A DNA stretch of 64,000 bases from Flavobacteriaceae bacterium UBA980 (GTDB taxonomy: Bacteria; Bacteroidota; Bacteroidia; Flavobacteriales; Flavobacteriaceae), in contig DBBQ01000006.1 in the NCBI GenBank assembly GCA_002292265.1, forward strand, positions 46,884 through 110,883. Reading direction: 5' to 3'. The position numbers and the translations under genes were made by a program. Each line of letters starts with the position of its first letter. Positions within the stretch are counted from its first letter, which is position 1. This document shows, one piece after another, positions 10,221 to 18,986 of this stretch. The notes below the pieces were generated by a model that saw nothing but the letters and a program-made list of their open reading frames with translations, searched no databases and was not told the DNA's origin.

Positions 10221-10838
10221 ATGGACATCAAATCCGCCCAGTTTGTAATCAGTAACACCGATCTCGAAAAATGCCCAAAAGGATCACTCCCAGAGTACGC
10301 ATTCATCGGCAGGTCTAATGTGGGAAAATCCTCATTAATCAACTCCCTTTGCCACAAAAAAAATCTAGCCAAAACATCTTCAAGACCGGGAAAAACCCAA
10401 TTGATTAATCATTTTTTAATTAACGGGAAGTGGCATCTTGTGGACTTACCCGGATATGGGTATGCCCGAGTATCAAAATCTCAAAAAAAGGTATTTCAAT
10501 CCTTTATCACAACGTATTTTGAAAAAAGAAAGCAATTGATCAATGCTTTTTTACTCATTGATATCCGACATGAACCGCAACCCATTGACTTAAAGTTTAT
10601 GGAATGGTTGGGTGAAAATCAAATTCCTTTTTCCATTGTATTTACTAAGGCAGACAAACTGAAACCCAAAGCTCAGGATCGAAATATTGCACACTACAAA
10701 CAGGAAATGTTGGCCTCCACTTGGGAAGAACTCCCACCCATTTTTGTCACTTCTTCATTGCACCGAACAGGAGGCGAAGAAATTTTAAAGTATATCGACC
10801 TGCTCAATACCGAATACCTTCAAAACACAAAGGTTTAG
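10221..10838 (+). CDS. engB: Ribosome biogenesis GTPase EngB/YsxC
   Basis: TRAFAC-class GTPase of 205 residues needed for late 50S subunit assembly. It has G1 GRSNVGKS at 30-37, the switch segment with [11 protein letters not shown]3 DLPGYGYA and G4 TKAD, the usual EngB set. It converges on gldC, with which it overlaps by four bases at the 3' end. Confidence 0.96.
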   Translation: MDIKSAQFVISNTDLEKCPKGSLPEYAFIGRSNVGKSSLINSLCHKKNLAKTSSRPGKTQLINHFLINGKWHLVDLPGYGYARVSKSQKKVFQSFITTYFEKRKQLINAFLLIDIRHEPQPIDLKFMEWLGENQIPFSIVFTKADKLKPKAQDRNIAHYKQEMLASTWEELPPIFVTSSLHRTGGEEILKYIDLLNTEYLQNTKV

Positions 10839-11173
10839 GGCTTTTTTAATTCCAATTTTTCAGCAAAGTAATCGCAAAAATCTTTCATGGTCGCGGTCAT
10901 TTTTTCGTCTTGCGTAGCGCGGTAAAACGTATCGCTGAGCGATACTAGGGTTTGATGAAAAAACAACTGCATTTGATCAATGGGCATCTCTTTTACCCAC
11001 AAATCCATTTTCAACGTTTCTTGATTTTCCTCATCCCAAAAGGAAAGCAACAGGGCTTTGGTATCCTTTTCAGAAATTCCTCCATCGGGGGCGGTCCATT
11101 TCATTTGTTCTGGAATATTGTTTTCGTCCAAATCGACATCGATCGTAATTTGGGTCTTTTTGTGAATGGCCAT
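10835..11173 (-). CDS. gldC: Gliding motility protein GldC
   Basis: A 112-residue soluble protein that matches the GldC family ([20 protein letters not shown] and [11 protein letters not shown] near the N-terminus). In Flavobacterium, gldC lies with gldB and its loss impairs gliding; the molecular role is not settled. Here it follows gldB with a one-base TAATG overlap, so the two are coupled. No signal peptide is seen. Confidence 0.9.
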   Translation of the reverse strand: MAIHKKTQITIDVDLDENNIPEQMKWTAPDGGISEKDTKALLLSFWDEENQETLKMDLWVKEMPIDQMQLFFHQTLVSLSDTFYRATQDEKMTATMKDFCDYFAEKLELKKP

Positions 11174-12180
11174 TAGCGTTTTGGTTTGTATTTTGATTGA
11201 TTGAAAAGTTGTTGTGCAGGAAGTCGAAGTAGCTCTTCTAAAGAGGTCTCAGGGTTTAGATCGCGATACTTGCGTACAATTTGCCAACCGATCCATCTTC
11301 CCACCCTCCCAGGAGAATTTCGGTCTAACTCCAAATAAAATTTGGAAAAAGGAGCGGGTTCTAAAAAACGCTCTACCCATTGGGGATCGGTCTGATAAAG
11401 CATTTGTTTTTCAATAAAATACTGCCAGATGTAAATTTCATTTTCCCTTACCCATTTCAGCTCTTCCTCGGTATAGGCTATTTTTAAATGATCTTCTTCA
11501 TGGGGCAACAACAGATCTTGTAAATACAATTTCTTTCCCTCAAACAGCATTTGACCCAAGAACGTTCGATCCTCAGTGGGTGGAATTGTGTAGGCGCTAA
11601 ATTTTTCAACAATTTGGGAAGGTATGTACTTTTCGTCCAACTCTTTTCGGACATAATTGGGGATTCCCTCGTATAAAGGATGGTCTGTACCCAAAAACGT
11701 GTCTAAGGAAATTAACAACAAACTGTCAGAGTATACCGTTTTGATTTGATAATCAACATTGTTGGTCAAGGTAATTACTCGCGGTATTTTTACTTTTGGA
11801 AAATGGTATTTAATGTGTTTAAATAGATGAGAAACTTTAGTTTCCAGTGGAGCAACATCTTCATACACTTCTGAAACCGCTTTTTGAAGGAGTAATTGAA
11901 GACTGTCCTTTTGTCGTTTAATCCAAATACTATCAGAAAATTGTTTTGGAAATAAAAAGGGGTACTCTTTTTTGAGACCAGGGATGACTTCTGGAGATTG
12001 GTCGTAGAATTTTAAATCAAACCGATCCAATTGTATCGTTACCGGAAGGGCATCAATAACAGCTTTATTGTTGTTTTCATTTTGACAGGACAGGAAAAAA
12101 ATAAAAAAAACAAAAAAACCAGCCGTTGAATAAAGAAATGCAAAAAAAGGAGTAAGTCTCGTCTTAAGATTTGTAATCAT
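11173..12180 (-). CDS. gldB: Gliding motility lipoprotein GldB
   Basis: Periplasmic or outer-leaflet lipoprotein needed for gliding in Flavobacterium. The N-terminus is a signal sequence ending in a lipobox, FFLSC, with Cys32 when the ATG at 12180 is used; mature length is about 304. An upstream in-frame start at 12207 was set aside because a TAnnTTTG promoter box (12212-12205) sits there, making that start precede the transcript. The body matches GldB (IQLDRFDLKFYD, then YSDSLLLISLDTFLG). Confidence 0.88.
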   Translation of the reverse strand: MITNLKTRLTPFFAFLYSTAGFFVFFIFFLSCQNENNNKAVIDALPVTIQLDRFDLKFYDQSPEVIPGLKKEYPFLFPKQFSDSIWIKRQKDSLQLLLQKAVSEVYEDVAPLETKVSHLFKHIKYHFPKVKIPRVITLTNNVDYQIKTVYSDSLLLISLDTFLGTDHPLYEGIPNYVRKELDEKYIPSQIVEKFSAYTIPPTEDRTFLGQMLFEGKKLYLQDLLLPHEEDHLKIAYTEEELKWVRENEIYIWQYFIEKQMLYQTDPQWVERFLEPAPFSKFYLELDRNSPGRVGRWIGWQIVRKYRDLNPETSLEELLRLPAQQLFNQSKYKPKR

Positions 12181-12204
12181 GCCCACAAAAACAGTAATTT
12201 TATA

Positions 12205-12212
12205 CAAATTTA
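12205..12212 (-). promoter_or_regulatory. gldB-gldC promoter, -7 element TAAATTTG
   Basis: TAnnTTTG match 25 bases ahead of the chosen gldB ATG, in the gap between divergent gldB and nadE. Confidence 0.5.
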
Positions 12213-12233
12213 CTTCCTATAAATGATTTACTA

Positions 12234-13025
12234 ATGAAATCTGCAAGAAAAGTCGAAAATCACATTACGGAGTGGCTCAAATCTTACCTAGAAGGTGCCC
12301 AATTGAAAGGGTTTGTGGTCGGGATTTCTGGAGGTGTGGATTCAGCGGTGACCTCTACTCTATGTGCAAAAACAGGCCAACCTGTGCTTTGTTTGGAAAT
12401 GCCTATTTTACAAGAAGCAAGTCAAGAAAATCGCGCCAAAGATCACATCCACTGGTTGAAAGATCATTTTCCAAATATCTCTTCGCTCCACCTCCCTTTA
12501 GATTCAGTATTTTTATCCTTTCAGAACCTACTTCCCACAGCTTCAAACCAAGAGGCACATTTCCTCAGTTTGGCCAATACAAGAGCGCGACTACGGATGA
12601 CAAGTTTGTATTATTTCGCTGCCCTACACGGCTATGTGGTAGCGGGAACAGGAAACAAAGTTGAAGATTTCGGAGTTGGATTTTATACCAAATACGGAGA
12701 CGGAGGGGTAGACCTAAGCCCAATCGCTGATTTAAATAAAACCCAAGTATTTGCACTAGCAAAACATTTAGGAGTAATTGAATCTATCCGAAAAGCAGCC
12801 CCTACTGATGGGTTGTGGGGTGACCACCGTACCGACGAAGAACAGCTAGGTGCCACTTATGCAGAGTTGGAATGGGCAATGGAAGCCGAACAAAACAAAC
12901 TTTCTAAAAATGACTTTTCTGATAGAGAAAAAATTGTATTTGAGCGGTACGCAACACTTCACCGTCAAAACAAACACAAAATGATTCCCATACCTGTTTG
13001 TGAAATACCAAAGGCATATTTATAA
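12234..13025 (+). CDS. nadE: NAD+ synthase (ammonia-dependent)
   Basis: Amidates nicotinic acid adenine dinucleotide to NAD+. At 263 residues it lacks the N-terminal glutaminase domain, so free ammonia is the inferred donor. The PP-loop SGGVDS is at 32-37; GTGNKVEDFGVGFYTKYGDGG and DLSPIADLNKTQV are family signatures. It is divergent from gldB. Confidence 0.95.
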   Translation: MKSARKVENHITEWLKSYLEGAQLKGFVVGISGGVDSAVTSTLCAKTGQPVLCLEMPILQEASQENRAKDHIHWLKDHFPNISSLHLPLDSVFLSFQNLLPTASNQEAHFLSLANTRARLRMTSLYYFAALHGYVVAGTGNKVEDFGVGFYTKYGDGGVDLSPIADLNKTQVFALAKHLGVIESIRKAAPTDGLWGDHRTDEEQLGATYAELEWAMEAEQNKLSKNDFSDREKIVFERYATLHRQNKHKMIPIPVCEIPKAYL

Positions 13026-13066
13026 ATATTCCTTATTTTGCCAGAAGGACCCAAATTTTAATAAAA

Positions 13067-13696
13067 ATGATAAAACTTGTACTTCTGGATCCACATCCTG
13101 TGGTTCAAAAAGGCTTCAAAACTTTTTTTAAAAAAACAGAAAATATTACTGTTAAAGGAACTTTTAATACCATAAAAGAACTTGTGGATTTCCTGTCGCG
13201 GGATACAGCAGATGTAGTGGTTTTAGAAATGGAACTTCCCGATGGAAGTGCGGTAGACACCATTCGGAAAGTGAAATTGATGCATTCCAAAATCGCAATC
13301 TTGATCTATACCTCGCTGCCACAGTCTATCTACGGTGTCTCCCTCCTAAAAGCTGGGGCATTAGGATACTTATCCAAAAAAGTAAGTCGAAAAGTATTGA
13401 TTGAAGCCATTGAAAAAGTGGTCACCATCGGATACCATATCACTTCTAATTTTGCCAATCAAATCAGCAATAACATTGATGTTACAAAACCCAGAAATGC
13501 CTACGGAACTCTTTCTTCACGAGAAGTAGAAGTCCTCAAGTGTTTGATCGAAGGAGATCGGAACATAGAAATTGCTGAAAAACTAAGTATCAATCAAAAA
13601 ACAGTAAACACTTATAAAAGTCGATTGATGAAAAAATTGGACGTTCAAAATCAAGTCGATCTTTACCAGCAGGCCCGAAATTTAGATTTATTTTAA
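13067..13696 (+). CDS. NarL/LuxR-type response regulator with altered receiver
   Basis: A 209-residue two-domain regulator. Residues 1-120 form a receiver-like domain and about 145-205 a LuxR-type helix-turn-helix (LSSREVEVLKCLIEG, then NQKTVNTYKSRLMKKL). The phosphoacceptor aspartate is replaced by Glu54 (VVVLEMELPDG) and one acidic pocket residue near Asp8 is a proline (LLDPHP), so normal phosphotransfer is unlikely. Thr103 and Lys109 positions look altered too (TSLPQ, LSKK retained). No sensor kinase is adjacent. It is convergent with dnaG; targets unknown. Confidence 0.85.
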   Translation: MIKLVLLDPHPVVQKGFKTFFKKTENITVKGTFNTIKELVDFLSRDTADVVVLEMELPDGSAVDTIRKVKLMHSKIAILIYTSLPQSIYGVSLLKAGALGYLSKKVSRKVLIEAIEKVVTIGYHITSNFANQISNNIDVTKPRNAYGTLSSREVEVLKCLIEGDRNIEIAEKLSINQKTVNTYKSRLMKKLDVQNQVDLYQQARNLDLF

Positions 13697-15657
13697 AGCA
13701 CTCGATTTAACTTTTTAGAAAGTAGCTTTTTTAAATTCTGATACTGCATTACCTCTTCTAGCAGTTCTGTTTCTCCGTCAGGGAGCTTCTTCTTCTGAGC
13801 AACGGTAACAAGGTTTTGAATTTTTTGATCTACAAGGTGTCTTCTAAAAGTCAAAATGGTCTCACTGACTAATTGCCCTACCACACTTTTTCGTTCTTTG
13901 ACAAAGATGTTTTTCTTTTCCCAATCGTGAAGTTGATGTTCTTCGTCTTCCAATAAAATATCAGTAAGTAGTTGTCCTAAGGCAGTATCTTCCTGTTGAA
14001 TCATTTTCTCAAGCAACACTTTTCCTTCGCTTTGAAAAGTGTGGATGAGTTGGTTGTACAGTTTTTGAAATTCGGGCTGAATCATTTCAACCTCGTCTTG
14101 TTGTAGGTCCAAAAACACCTTTTCATGAACTTTGGATTGTACGATTTTGGATTCTTCTACTAAATTGCCATCGGCATCGGAGGAGACTAAAACTTCATCG
14201 AAAAAGGCTTCTTCATTTCCATAATGCAATAAGATACTGACAATTTGTTTTTCTAGATTTACTAGCGGATTTTGTGGCTGGGACTTGATGTTGTGGCTTT
14301 GTGCGGGCAACTCTTGTTTCGTTTTGGGGGACTCTATTTTCCGAACAGGAGCCGATTTCTTGCTTTTTTCTTGGGCCAACGCATTGAACAAGACTTCTTC
14401 GGACACCTCCATTTGAGCAGCACATTCTCGCAAATAAATCTCTTGTTTTATCGCATCGGGAATTTTTGCAATACTTTGAACAATTTCACGAACCGTAGTT
14501 GCTTTTTTTACAGGATCACTGGCAGATTCCTGAAGCAGGAGATCGGTTTTAAACTGAATAAAGTCTTTGGCTTGTTCGGTGAGATAGGTTTGGATTTCTT
14601 CTAGCGAATGAGACTTAGCAAAACTATCGGGGTCTTCTCCTTCGGGAAAAGAACAAATCCGAACATTCATTCCTTCTTGCAAAATCAAATCAATCCCTCG
14701 AAGGGCAGCACGCAGACCGGCAGCATCTCCGTCAAACAAAACCACAACGTTGGAAGTAAGTCTTCGGATCAGTCGAATTTGCTCTGGAGTCAGTGCCGTA
14801 CCTGAGGAGGAAACTACATTCTCAACTCCTTTTTGGTACAGCTGAATCACATCTGTGTACCCTTCTACCAAATAACAAACATCTTCTTTTGCTATCGTTT
14901 TTTTGGCTTCGTAAATCCCGTAGAGGACTTGACTTTTATGATAGATATCACTTTCTGGGGAATTCAAGTATTTGGCAGTTTTGGCTGTCGCAGAAAGAAT
15001 CCTTCCACCAAAACCCTGAACCCGACCTGCCATACTACGTATGGGAAAAAGAACCCTCCCACGGAAACGGTCTACAGTTCCTCGGTCATTTTTGATCACC
15101 AAACCCGTCTCCACAAGATGGTCTTCAGCATAGCCTGCTTTTTGAGCTTTTTTGGAAAAATAAGAAGGCTGTTCTGCCGCATACCCCAAACCAAAAAAAC
15201 GAATGATTTCATCTGTAAATCCGCGTTCCCTAAAATAACTCAGACCAATCGCCATTCCCTCTGTGGATTCCCATAAATCTTTAGAAAATTGTTCTTGTGC
15301 ATATTGATTGACCAGATATAAGCTCTCCCGGAGATTCATCTTTTCCTTCTCCACGTCACTTTGCTGAGTTTCCTCAATTTCTATGTTGTATTTTTTGGCT
15401 AAAAAACGAATGGCTTCTGGATAAGTAAAGTGTTCGTGTTCCATTAAGAAAGCAACGACATTTCCCCCTTTTCCACTACTAAAGTCCTTCCAAATTTGCT
15501 TTACAGGAGACACCATAAAACTAGGCGTACGTTCCTGAGAAAAAGGACTGAGTCCTTTAAAGTTGGATCCTGATTTTTTTAAGGCTACAAAATCACCGAT
15601 CACCTCCTCCACCCGAGCGGTTTCATATACTTGATCTATGGTGCTTCTCGTAATCAA
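13693..15657 (-). CDS. dnaG: DNA primase without zinc ligands
   Basis: Primase that lays RNA primers for DnaB-driven replication. The 654-residue protein has a zinc-ribbon-like N-terminus (residues 30-65), a catalytic core with TOPRIM motifs (VEGYTDVIQL and VVLFDGDAAGLRA) and a helicase-binding C-terminal region. In the N-terminal motif the usual Cys/His ligands are replaced: SPFSQERTPSF in place of CPFH, and WKDFSSGKGG in place of the HCFGCG-like half, giving S37, S40, D58, S61. The likely start is TTG at 15657. It overlaps the response regulator end by four bases. Confidence 0.95.
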   Translation of the reverse strand: MITRSTIDQVYETARVEEVIGDFVALKKSGSNFKGLSPFSQERTPSFMVSPVKQIWKDFSSGKGGNVVAFLMEHEHFTYPEAIRFLAKKYNIEIEETQQSDVEKEKMNLRESLYLVNQYAQEQFSKDLWESTEGMAIGLSYFRERGFTDEIIRFFGLGYAAEQPSYFSKKAQKAGYAEDHLVETGLVIKNDRGTVDRFRGRVLFPIRSMAGRVQGFGGRILSATAKTAKYLNSPESDIYHKSQVLYGIYEAKKTIAKEDVCYLVEGYTDVIQLYQKGVENVVSSSGTALTPEQIRLIRRLTSNVVVLFDGDAAGLRAALRGIDLILQEGMNVRICSFPEGEDPDSFAKSHSLEEIQTYLTEQAKDFIQFKTDLLLQESASDPVKKATTVREIVQSIAKIPDAIKQEIYLRECAAQMEVSEEVLFNALAQEKSKKSAPVRKIESPKTKQELPAQSHNIKSQPQNPLVNLEKQIVSILLHYGNEEAFFDEVLVSSDADGNLVEESKIVQSKVHEKVFLDLQQDEVEMIQPEFQKLYNQLIHTFQSEGKVLLEKMIQQEDTALGQLLTDILLEDEEHQLHDWEKKNIFVKERKSVVGQLVSETILTFRRHLVDQKIQNLVTVAQKKKLPDGETELLEEVMQYQNLKKLLSKKLNRVL

Positions 15658-15718
15658 AAAATTGGTCTTTTGTTAAATTTAAAACATTCTGAGCAATCCC
15701 GAAGTAGAATTAGTGGGT

Positions 15719-16696
15719 TTATATTTTACGCTCGATAACATAGTTTAACATTATCTCCAAGGCTTCTCGATATTCGTTTTTTGGAAAGTCAGCCAATAGC
15801 TCTAGGGCTTGTTTTCGATAGCTTTCCATTTTTTTAGTTGCAAAATCTAAGCCACCTTTTTCTTTTACTGTTTGGATCAGTTCGCGGACTTTTGCCTTGT
15901 CGGTATTGTGATTTTTTACGGTATTGATGATTTTCCTTTTCTCACTGGGTGAGGCTACATTAAGCGTGTAAATTAAAGGCAAGGTCATCTTTTTTTCTTT
16001 GATATCGATCCCCAGCGGTTTTCCAATTTTTCGTTCTCCATAGTCAAAGAGATCGTCTTTGATTTGAAAAGCCATCCCGAGGAGCTCCCCAAATTCATGC
16101 ATTTTTTCTACCTCTTTTGGAGTTCCGTTCACCGCCTGAGCTCCGATCGCACAGCAGGAGGCCAACAAGGTGGCCGTCTTTTGGCGAATAATTTCATAGT
16201 AGACCTCTTCAGTAATGTTCAGATCGCGTGCTTTTTCAATTTGTAGTAATTCGCCTTGACTCATTTCCCGCACTGCTACCGATATGATTTTTAGCAAATC
16301 AAAATCTTCATTTTCAATGGACAATAACAAGCCTTTAGACAAAAGGTAGTCCCCAACCAATACCGCTATTTTATTTTTCCAAAGCGCATTGATAGAAAAA
16401 AAACCACGGCGTTTGTTACTGTCATCCACCACATCGTCGTGGACAAGGGTAGCCGTATGAATCAATTCAATTACAGCAGCACCCCGATAAGCCCGTTCGT
16501 TGACTTTGCCTTTTCCTAATAATTTAGCGACAAGAAATACAAACATAGGTCGCATTTGCTTTCCTTTTCTGTTTACAATAAAGTGGGTAATTCTGTTGAG
16601 CAAGGCAACCTTAGAAGACATCGATTGGGTGAATTTCTCCTCAAAGAGCTCCATCTCATCGTAGATTGGTTTCTTTATTTGCTCAACAACTTTCAC
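15719..16696 (-). CDS. Polyprenyl diphosphate synthase
   Basis: Trans-type prenyltransferase of 325 residues that extends isoprenoid diphosphates, most likely for the menaquinone side chain. The first aspartate-rich motif DDVVDD is at 87-92 and the second, DDLFD, at 214-218. Start is GTG at 16696. Closest in layout to octaprenyl/heptaprenyl synthases (IspB-like); chain length cannot be read with confidence. Confidence 0.9.
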   Translation of the reverse strand: MKVVEQIKKPIYDEMELFEEKFTQSMSSKVALLNRITHFIVNRKGKQMRPMFVFLVAKLLGKGKVNERAYRGAAVIELIHTATLVHDDVVDDSNKRRGFFSINALWKNKIAVLVGDYLLSKGLLLSIENEDFDLLKIISVAVREMSQGELLQIEKARDLNITEEVYYEIIRQKTATLLASCCAIGAQAVNGTPKEVEKMHEFGELLGMAFQIKDDLFDYGERKIGKPLGIDIKEKKMTLPLIYTLNVASPSEKRKIINTVKNHNTDKAKVRELIQTVKEKGGLDFATKKMESYRKQALELLADFPKNEYREALEIMLNYVIERKI

Positions 16697-16757
16697 ACGC
16701 TAAAATTTATTCAGGATCTTTTTTAAGGTGAGTAAAGATATCAATTCTAAAAGGACT

Positions 16758-17828
16758 CTAGATATTTATTGCGCCCTTTCCTTGGGCTTCCAACTTATTT
16801 GCCAATTGACCACAAGCCGCCGCAATATCTTCCCCTCGGGAACGGCGATAGGTAACCTTAATCCGCGCTTGGGTAAGAGCGTGTATGTAAGCATCAATCA
16901 CTTCTTTGGGGGCTTGTTTCATGCTTGAGTTATCGATGGCATTGTACTGGATCAAATTTACTTTTGAAGGAATCTGTCTGCAGAGTTTTACCAATGCTTG
17001 AATGTCTTCTTTTTGATCGTTAACCCCTTCCCATACCACATATTCAAAAGTGATTTGTTTTTTGGTGTATTCATACCAGTGAGTCAAAGCCTCGGAAAGT
17101 TCGGAAAGTGGAAATTTAGTTGCAAAAGGCATGATCTGCTCACGCACTTCTTGGCGAGCGCTGTGCAGTGAAACTGCCAATCCAAATTTCACTTGGTCAT
17201 CTGCCATCTTTCGAATCATTTTAGGAATCCCCGAAGTAGAAAGTGTGATTCTCTTTGGAGACATGCCCAAGCCTTCAGGGTGGGTAATTTTATCAATGGC
17301 TTCTAAGACGTTTTTATAATTCATCAACGGTTCTCCCATCCCCATAAAAACGATATTGGAGAGCGGACGTTCAAAATAATAGTTACTCTGCTGGTCCATC
17401 GCTACTACCTGATCGTAAATCTCGTCAGCATTTAAGTTACGCATTCGTTTTAAAGCTGCAGTAGCACAAAAAACACAATCTAAGCTACACCCCACCTGAG
17501 AGGAAACACAGGCTGTGATTCGTTTAGAAGTAGGGATCAAAACAGATTCTACAACGAGTTTGTCGTGAAGCTGTACCGCATTTTTAATCGTTCCATCGCT
17601 GCTGCGCTGTTGTTGGTCGATGTTGATGTGTTTGATTTCAAAATGCTGTTTTAATAATTCACGGTGATCCAAAGACAGATTGGTCATCAAATCAAAGTTG
17701 TGAACTCCTTTTTGCCAAAGCCACTGATACACTTGAGTCCCTTTAAATGAAGGGGCTTTATGCTGTTGGAAAAAATGCTGTAATTCCTCTTTCTCCAGTG
17801 CTCGAATGTCTTTTTTTGATGCTTCCAC
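16758..17828 (-). CDS. rlmN: Dual-specificity 23S rRNA/tRNA adenine-C2 methyltransferase
   Basis: Radical SAM enzyme that methylates A2503 of 23S rRNA and A37 in some tRNAs. The cluster-binding CxxxCxxC is C114, C118, C121 (GCSLDCVFC), and the methyl-carrying cysteine is probably Cys339 (AAACGQL). Length 356 is usual. It follows a queA terminator, so it likely has its own promoter. Confidence 0.95.
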   Translation of the reverse strand: MEASKKDIRALEKEELQHFFQQHKAPSFKGTQVYQWLWQKGVHNFDLMTNLSLDHRELLKQHFEIKHINIDQQQRSSDGTIKNAVQLHDKLVVESVLIPTSKRITACVSSQVGCSLDCVFCATAALKRMRNLNADEIYDQVVAMDQQSNYYFERPLSNIVFMGMGEPLMNYKNVLEAIDKITHPEGLGMSPKRITLSTSGIPKMIRKMADDQVKFGLAVSLHSARQEVREQIMPFATKFPLSELSEALTHWYEYTKKQITFEYVVWEGVNDQKEDIQALVKLCRQIPSKVNLIQYNAIDNSSMKQAPKEVIDAYIHALTQARIKVTYRRSRGEDIAAACGQLANKLEAQGKGAINI

Positions 17829-17841
17829 AATTAGGATTAAA

Positions 17842-17863
17842 AAAACCGCAAAATTGCGGTTTT
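17842..17863 (-). terminator. Intrinsic terminator downstream of queA
   Basis: Perfect inverted repeat AAAACCGCAA / TTGCGGTTTT, followed on the minus strand by further T residues, in the 47-base gap between the queA stop and the rlmN start. Confidence 0.8.
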
Positions 17864-17875
17864 GAATTTTAAATT

Positions 17876-18925
17876 TTACAAGATGAGCATGGCGTCACCG
17901 TAGGAATAAAAATTGTATTTCTCTTTTATGGCCACACTGTAGGCATGTTTGATAAAATCCGGATCGGCAAAGGCTGAAACCATCATCAACAAGGTAGACT
18001 TCGGAGTGTGAAAGTTAGTGATCATACTGTTTGCGATAGAAAAATCATATGGAGGGAAAATAAATTTATGGGTCCATCCTTGGTATTCATTCAACAATCC
18101 CGAGGAAGAAACAGAACTTTCAAGTCCTCGCATTACGGTAGTCCCTACAGCACAGATTTTTTTGCGCTCTGCTTTTGCATGGTTTACTTTTTCTACAGCC
18201 AATGCATCGATAATCAGTTCTTCAGAATCCATTTTGTGTTTAGATAAGTCCTCTACCTCTACAGGGCTAAAGGTTCCCAATCCTACATGAAGTGTCAATT
18301 CGGCTAAATCGATTCCCTTGATTTCCAAACGCTTTAACAAATGTTTGGAAAAGTGAAGTCCCGCAGTGGGTGCCGCTACGGCTCCTTCGTGCTTGGCATA
18401 AATCGTTTGATAGCGTTCTTGATCATCTTCTTCGATGGGTCTGTTAATGTATTTAGGCAATGGGGTTTGACCTAGTTCTGTGAGTTTAGTTCGAAATTCA
18501 GCATAACTTCCATCGAATAAAAACCGCAGGGTTCTTCCCCTGGAAGTAGTATTGTCAATAACCTCAGCGACTAAGCTATCATCGTCTCCGAAATAAAGTT
18601 TATTTCCAATTCGAATTTTTCGTGCAGGATCTACCAATACATCCCAAAGGCGTTGTTCTTCGTTCAGTTCGCGAAGTAAAAATACTTCGATTCGCGCCCC
18701 CGTTTTTTCCTTATTTCCAAAGAGTCGCGCAGGAAATACTTTGGTATTGTTAAGGACCATAACATCCCCTTCGTCAAAAAAATTGATTACGTCTTTGAAC
18801 GTGTGATGTTCTATGGTTTCCTCCTTGCGGTTTAAAACCATCAATCTGGATTCATCTCGGTCTGGTGCAGGTCTTTGGGCTAGGAGTACTTTGGGAAGGT
18901 CAAATTGAAAATTAGAAAGCTTCAT
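17876..18925 (-). CDS. queA: S-adenosylmethionine:tRNA ribosyltransferase-isomerase
   Basis: Makes epoxyqueuosine in the wobble position of queuosine tRNAs. The 349-residue protein has [10 protein letters not shown] near the N-terminus, [24 protein letters not shown] and [11 protein letters not shown], all QueA hallmarks. It is preceded by a good promoter (TTG, 21 bases, TATATTTG) and followed by a hairpin terminator, so it is likely a single-gene transcript. Confidence 0.96.
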   Translation of the reverse strand: MKLSNFQFDLPKVLLAQRPAPDRDESRLMVLNRKEETIEHHTFKDVINFFDEGDVMVLNNTKVFPARLFGNKEKTGARIEVFLLRELNEEQRLWDVLVDPARKIRIGNKLYFGDDDSLVAEVIDNTTSRGRTLRFLFDGSYAEFRTKLTELGQTPLPKYINRPIEEDDQERYQTIYAKHEGAVAAPTAGLHFSKHLLKRLEIKGIDLAELTLHVGLGTFSPVEVEDLSKHKMDSEELIIDALAVEKVNHAKAERKKICAVGTTVMRGLESSVSSSGLLNEYQGWTHKFIFPPYDFSIANSMITNFHTPKSTLLMMVSAFADPDFIKHAYSVAIKEKYNFYSYGDAMLIL

Positions 18926-18942
18926 TAATAAATTTTAGGCTG

Positions 18943-18974
18943 CAAATATACCATCTTGACCTAGGGATTGTCAA
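18943..18974 (-). promoter_or_regulatory. queA promoter
   Basis: -7 box TATATTTG at 18950-18943 and -33 TTG at 18974-18972 with a 21-base spacer, the clearest two-part Bacteroidota promoter in the window. Confidence 0.6.
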
Positions 18975-18986
18975 GTAAATTGGCAA

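Noticed and set aside
12181-12207. Upstream start for gldB at 12207
   Set aside because: It precedes the inferred transcription start set by the TAAATTTG box; ATG 12180 gives a normal lipoprotein signal.
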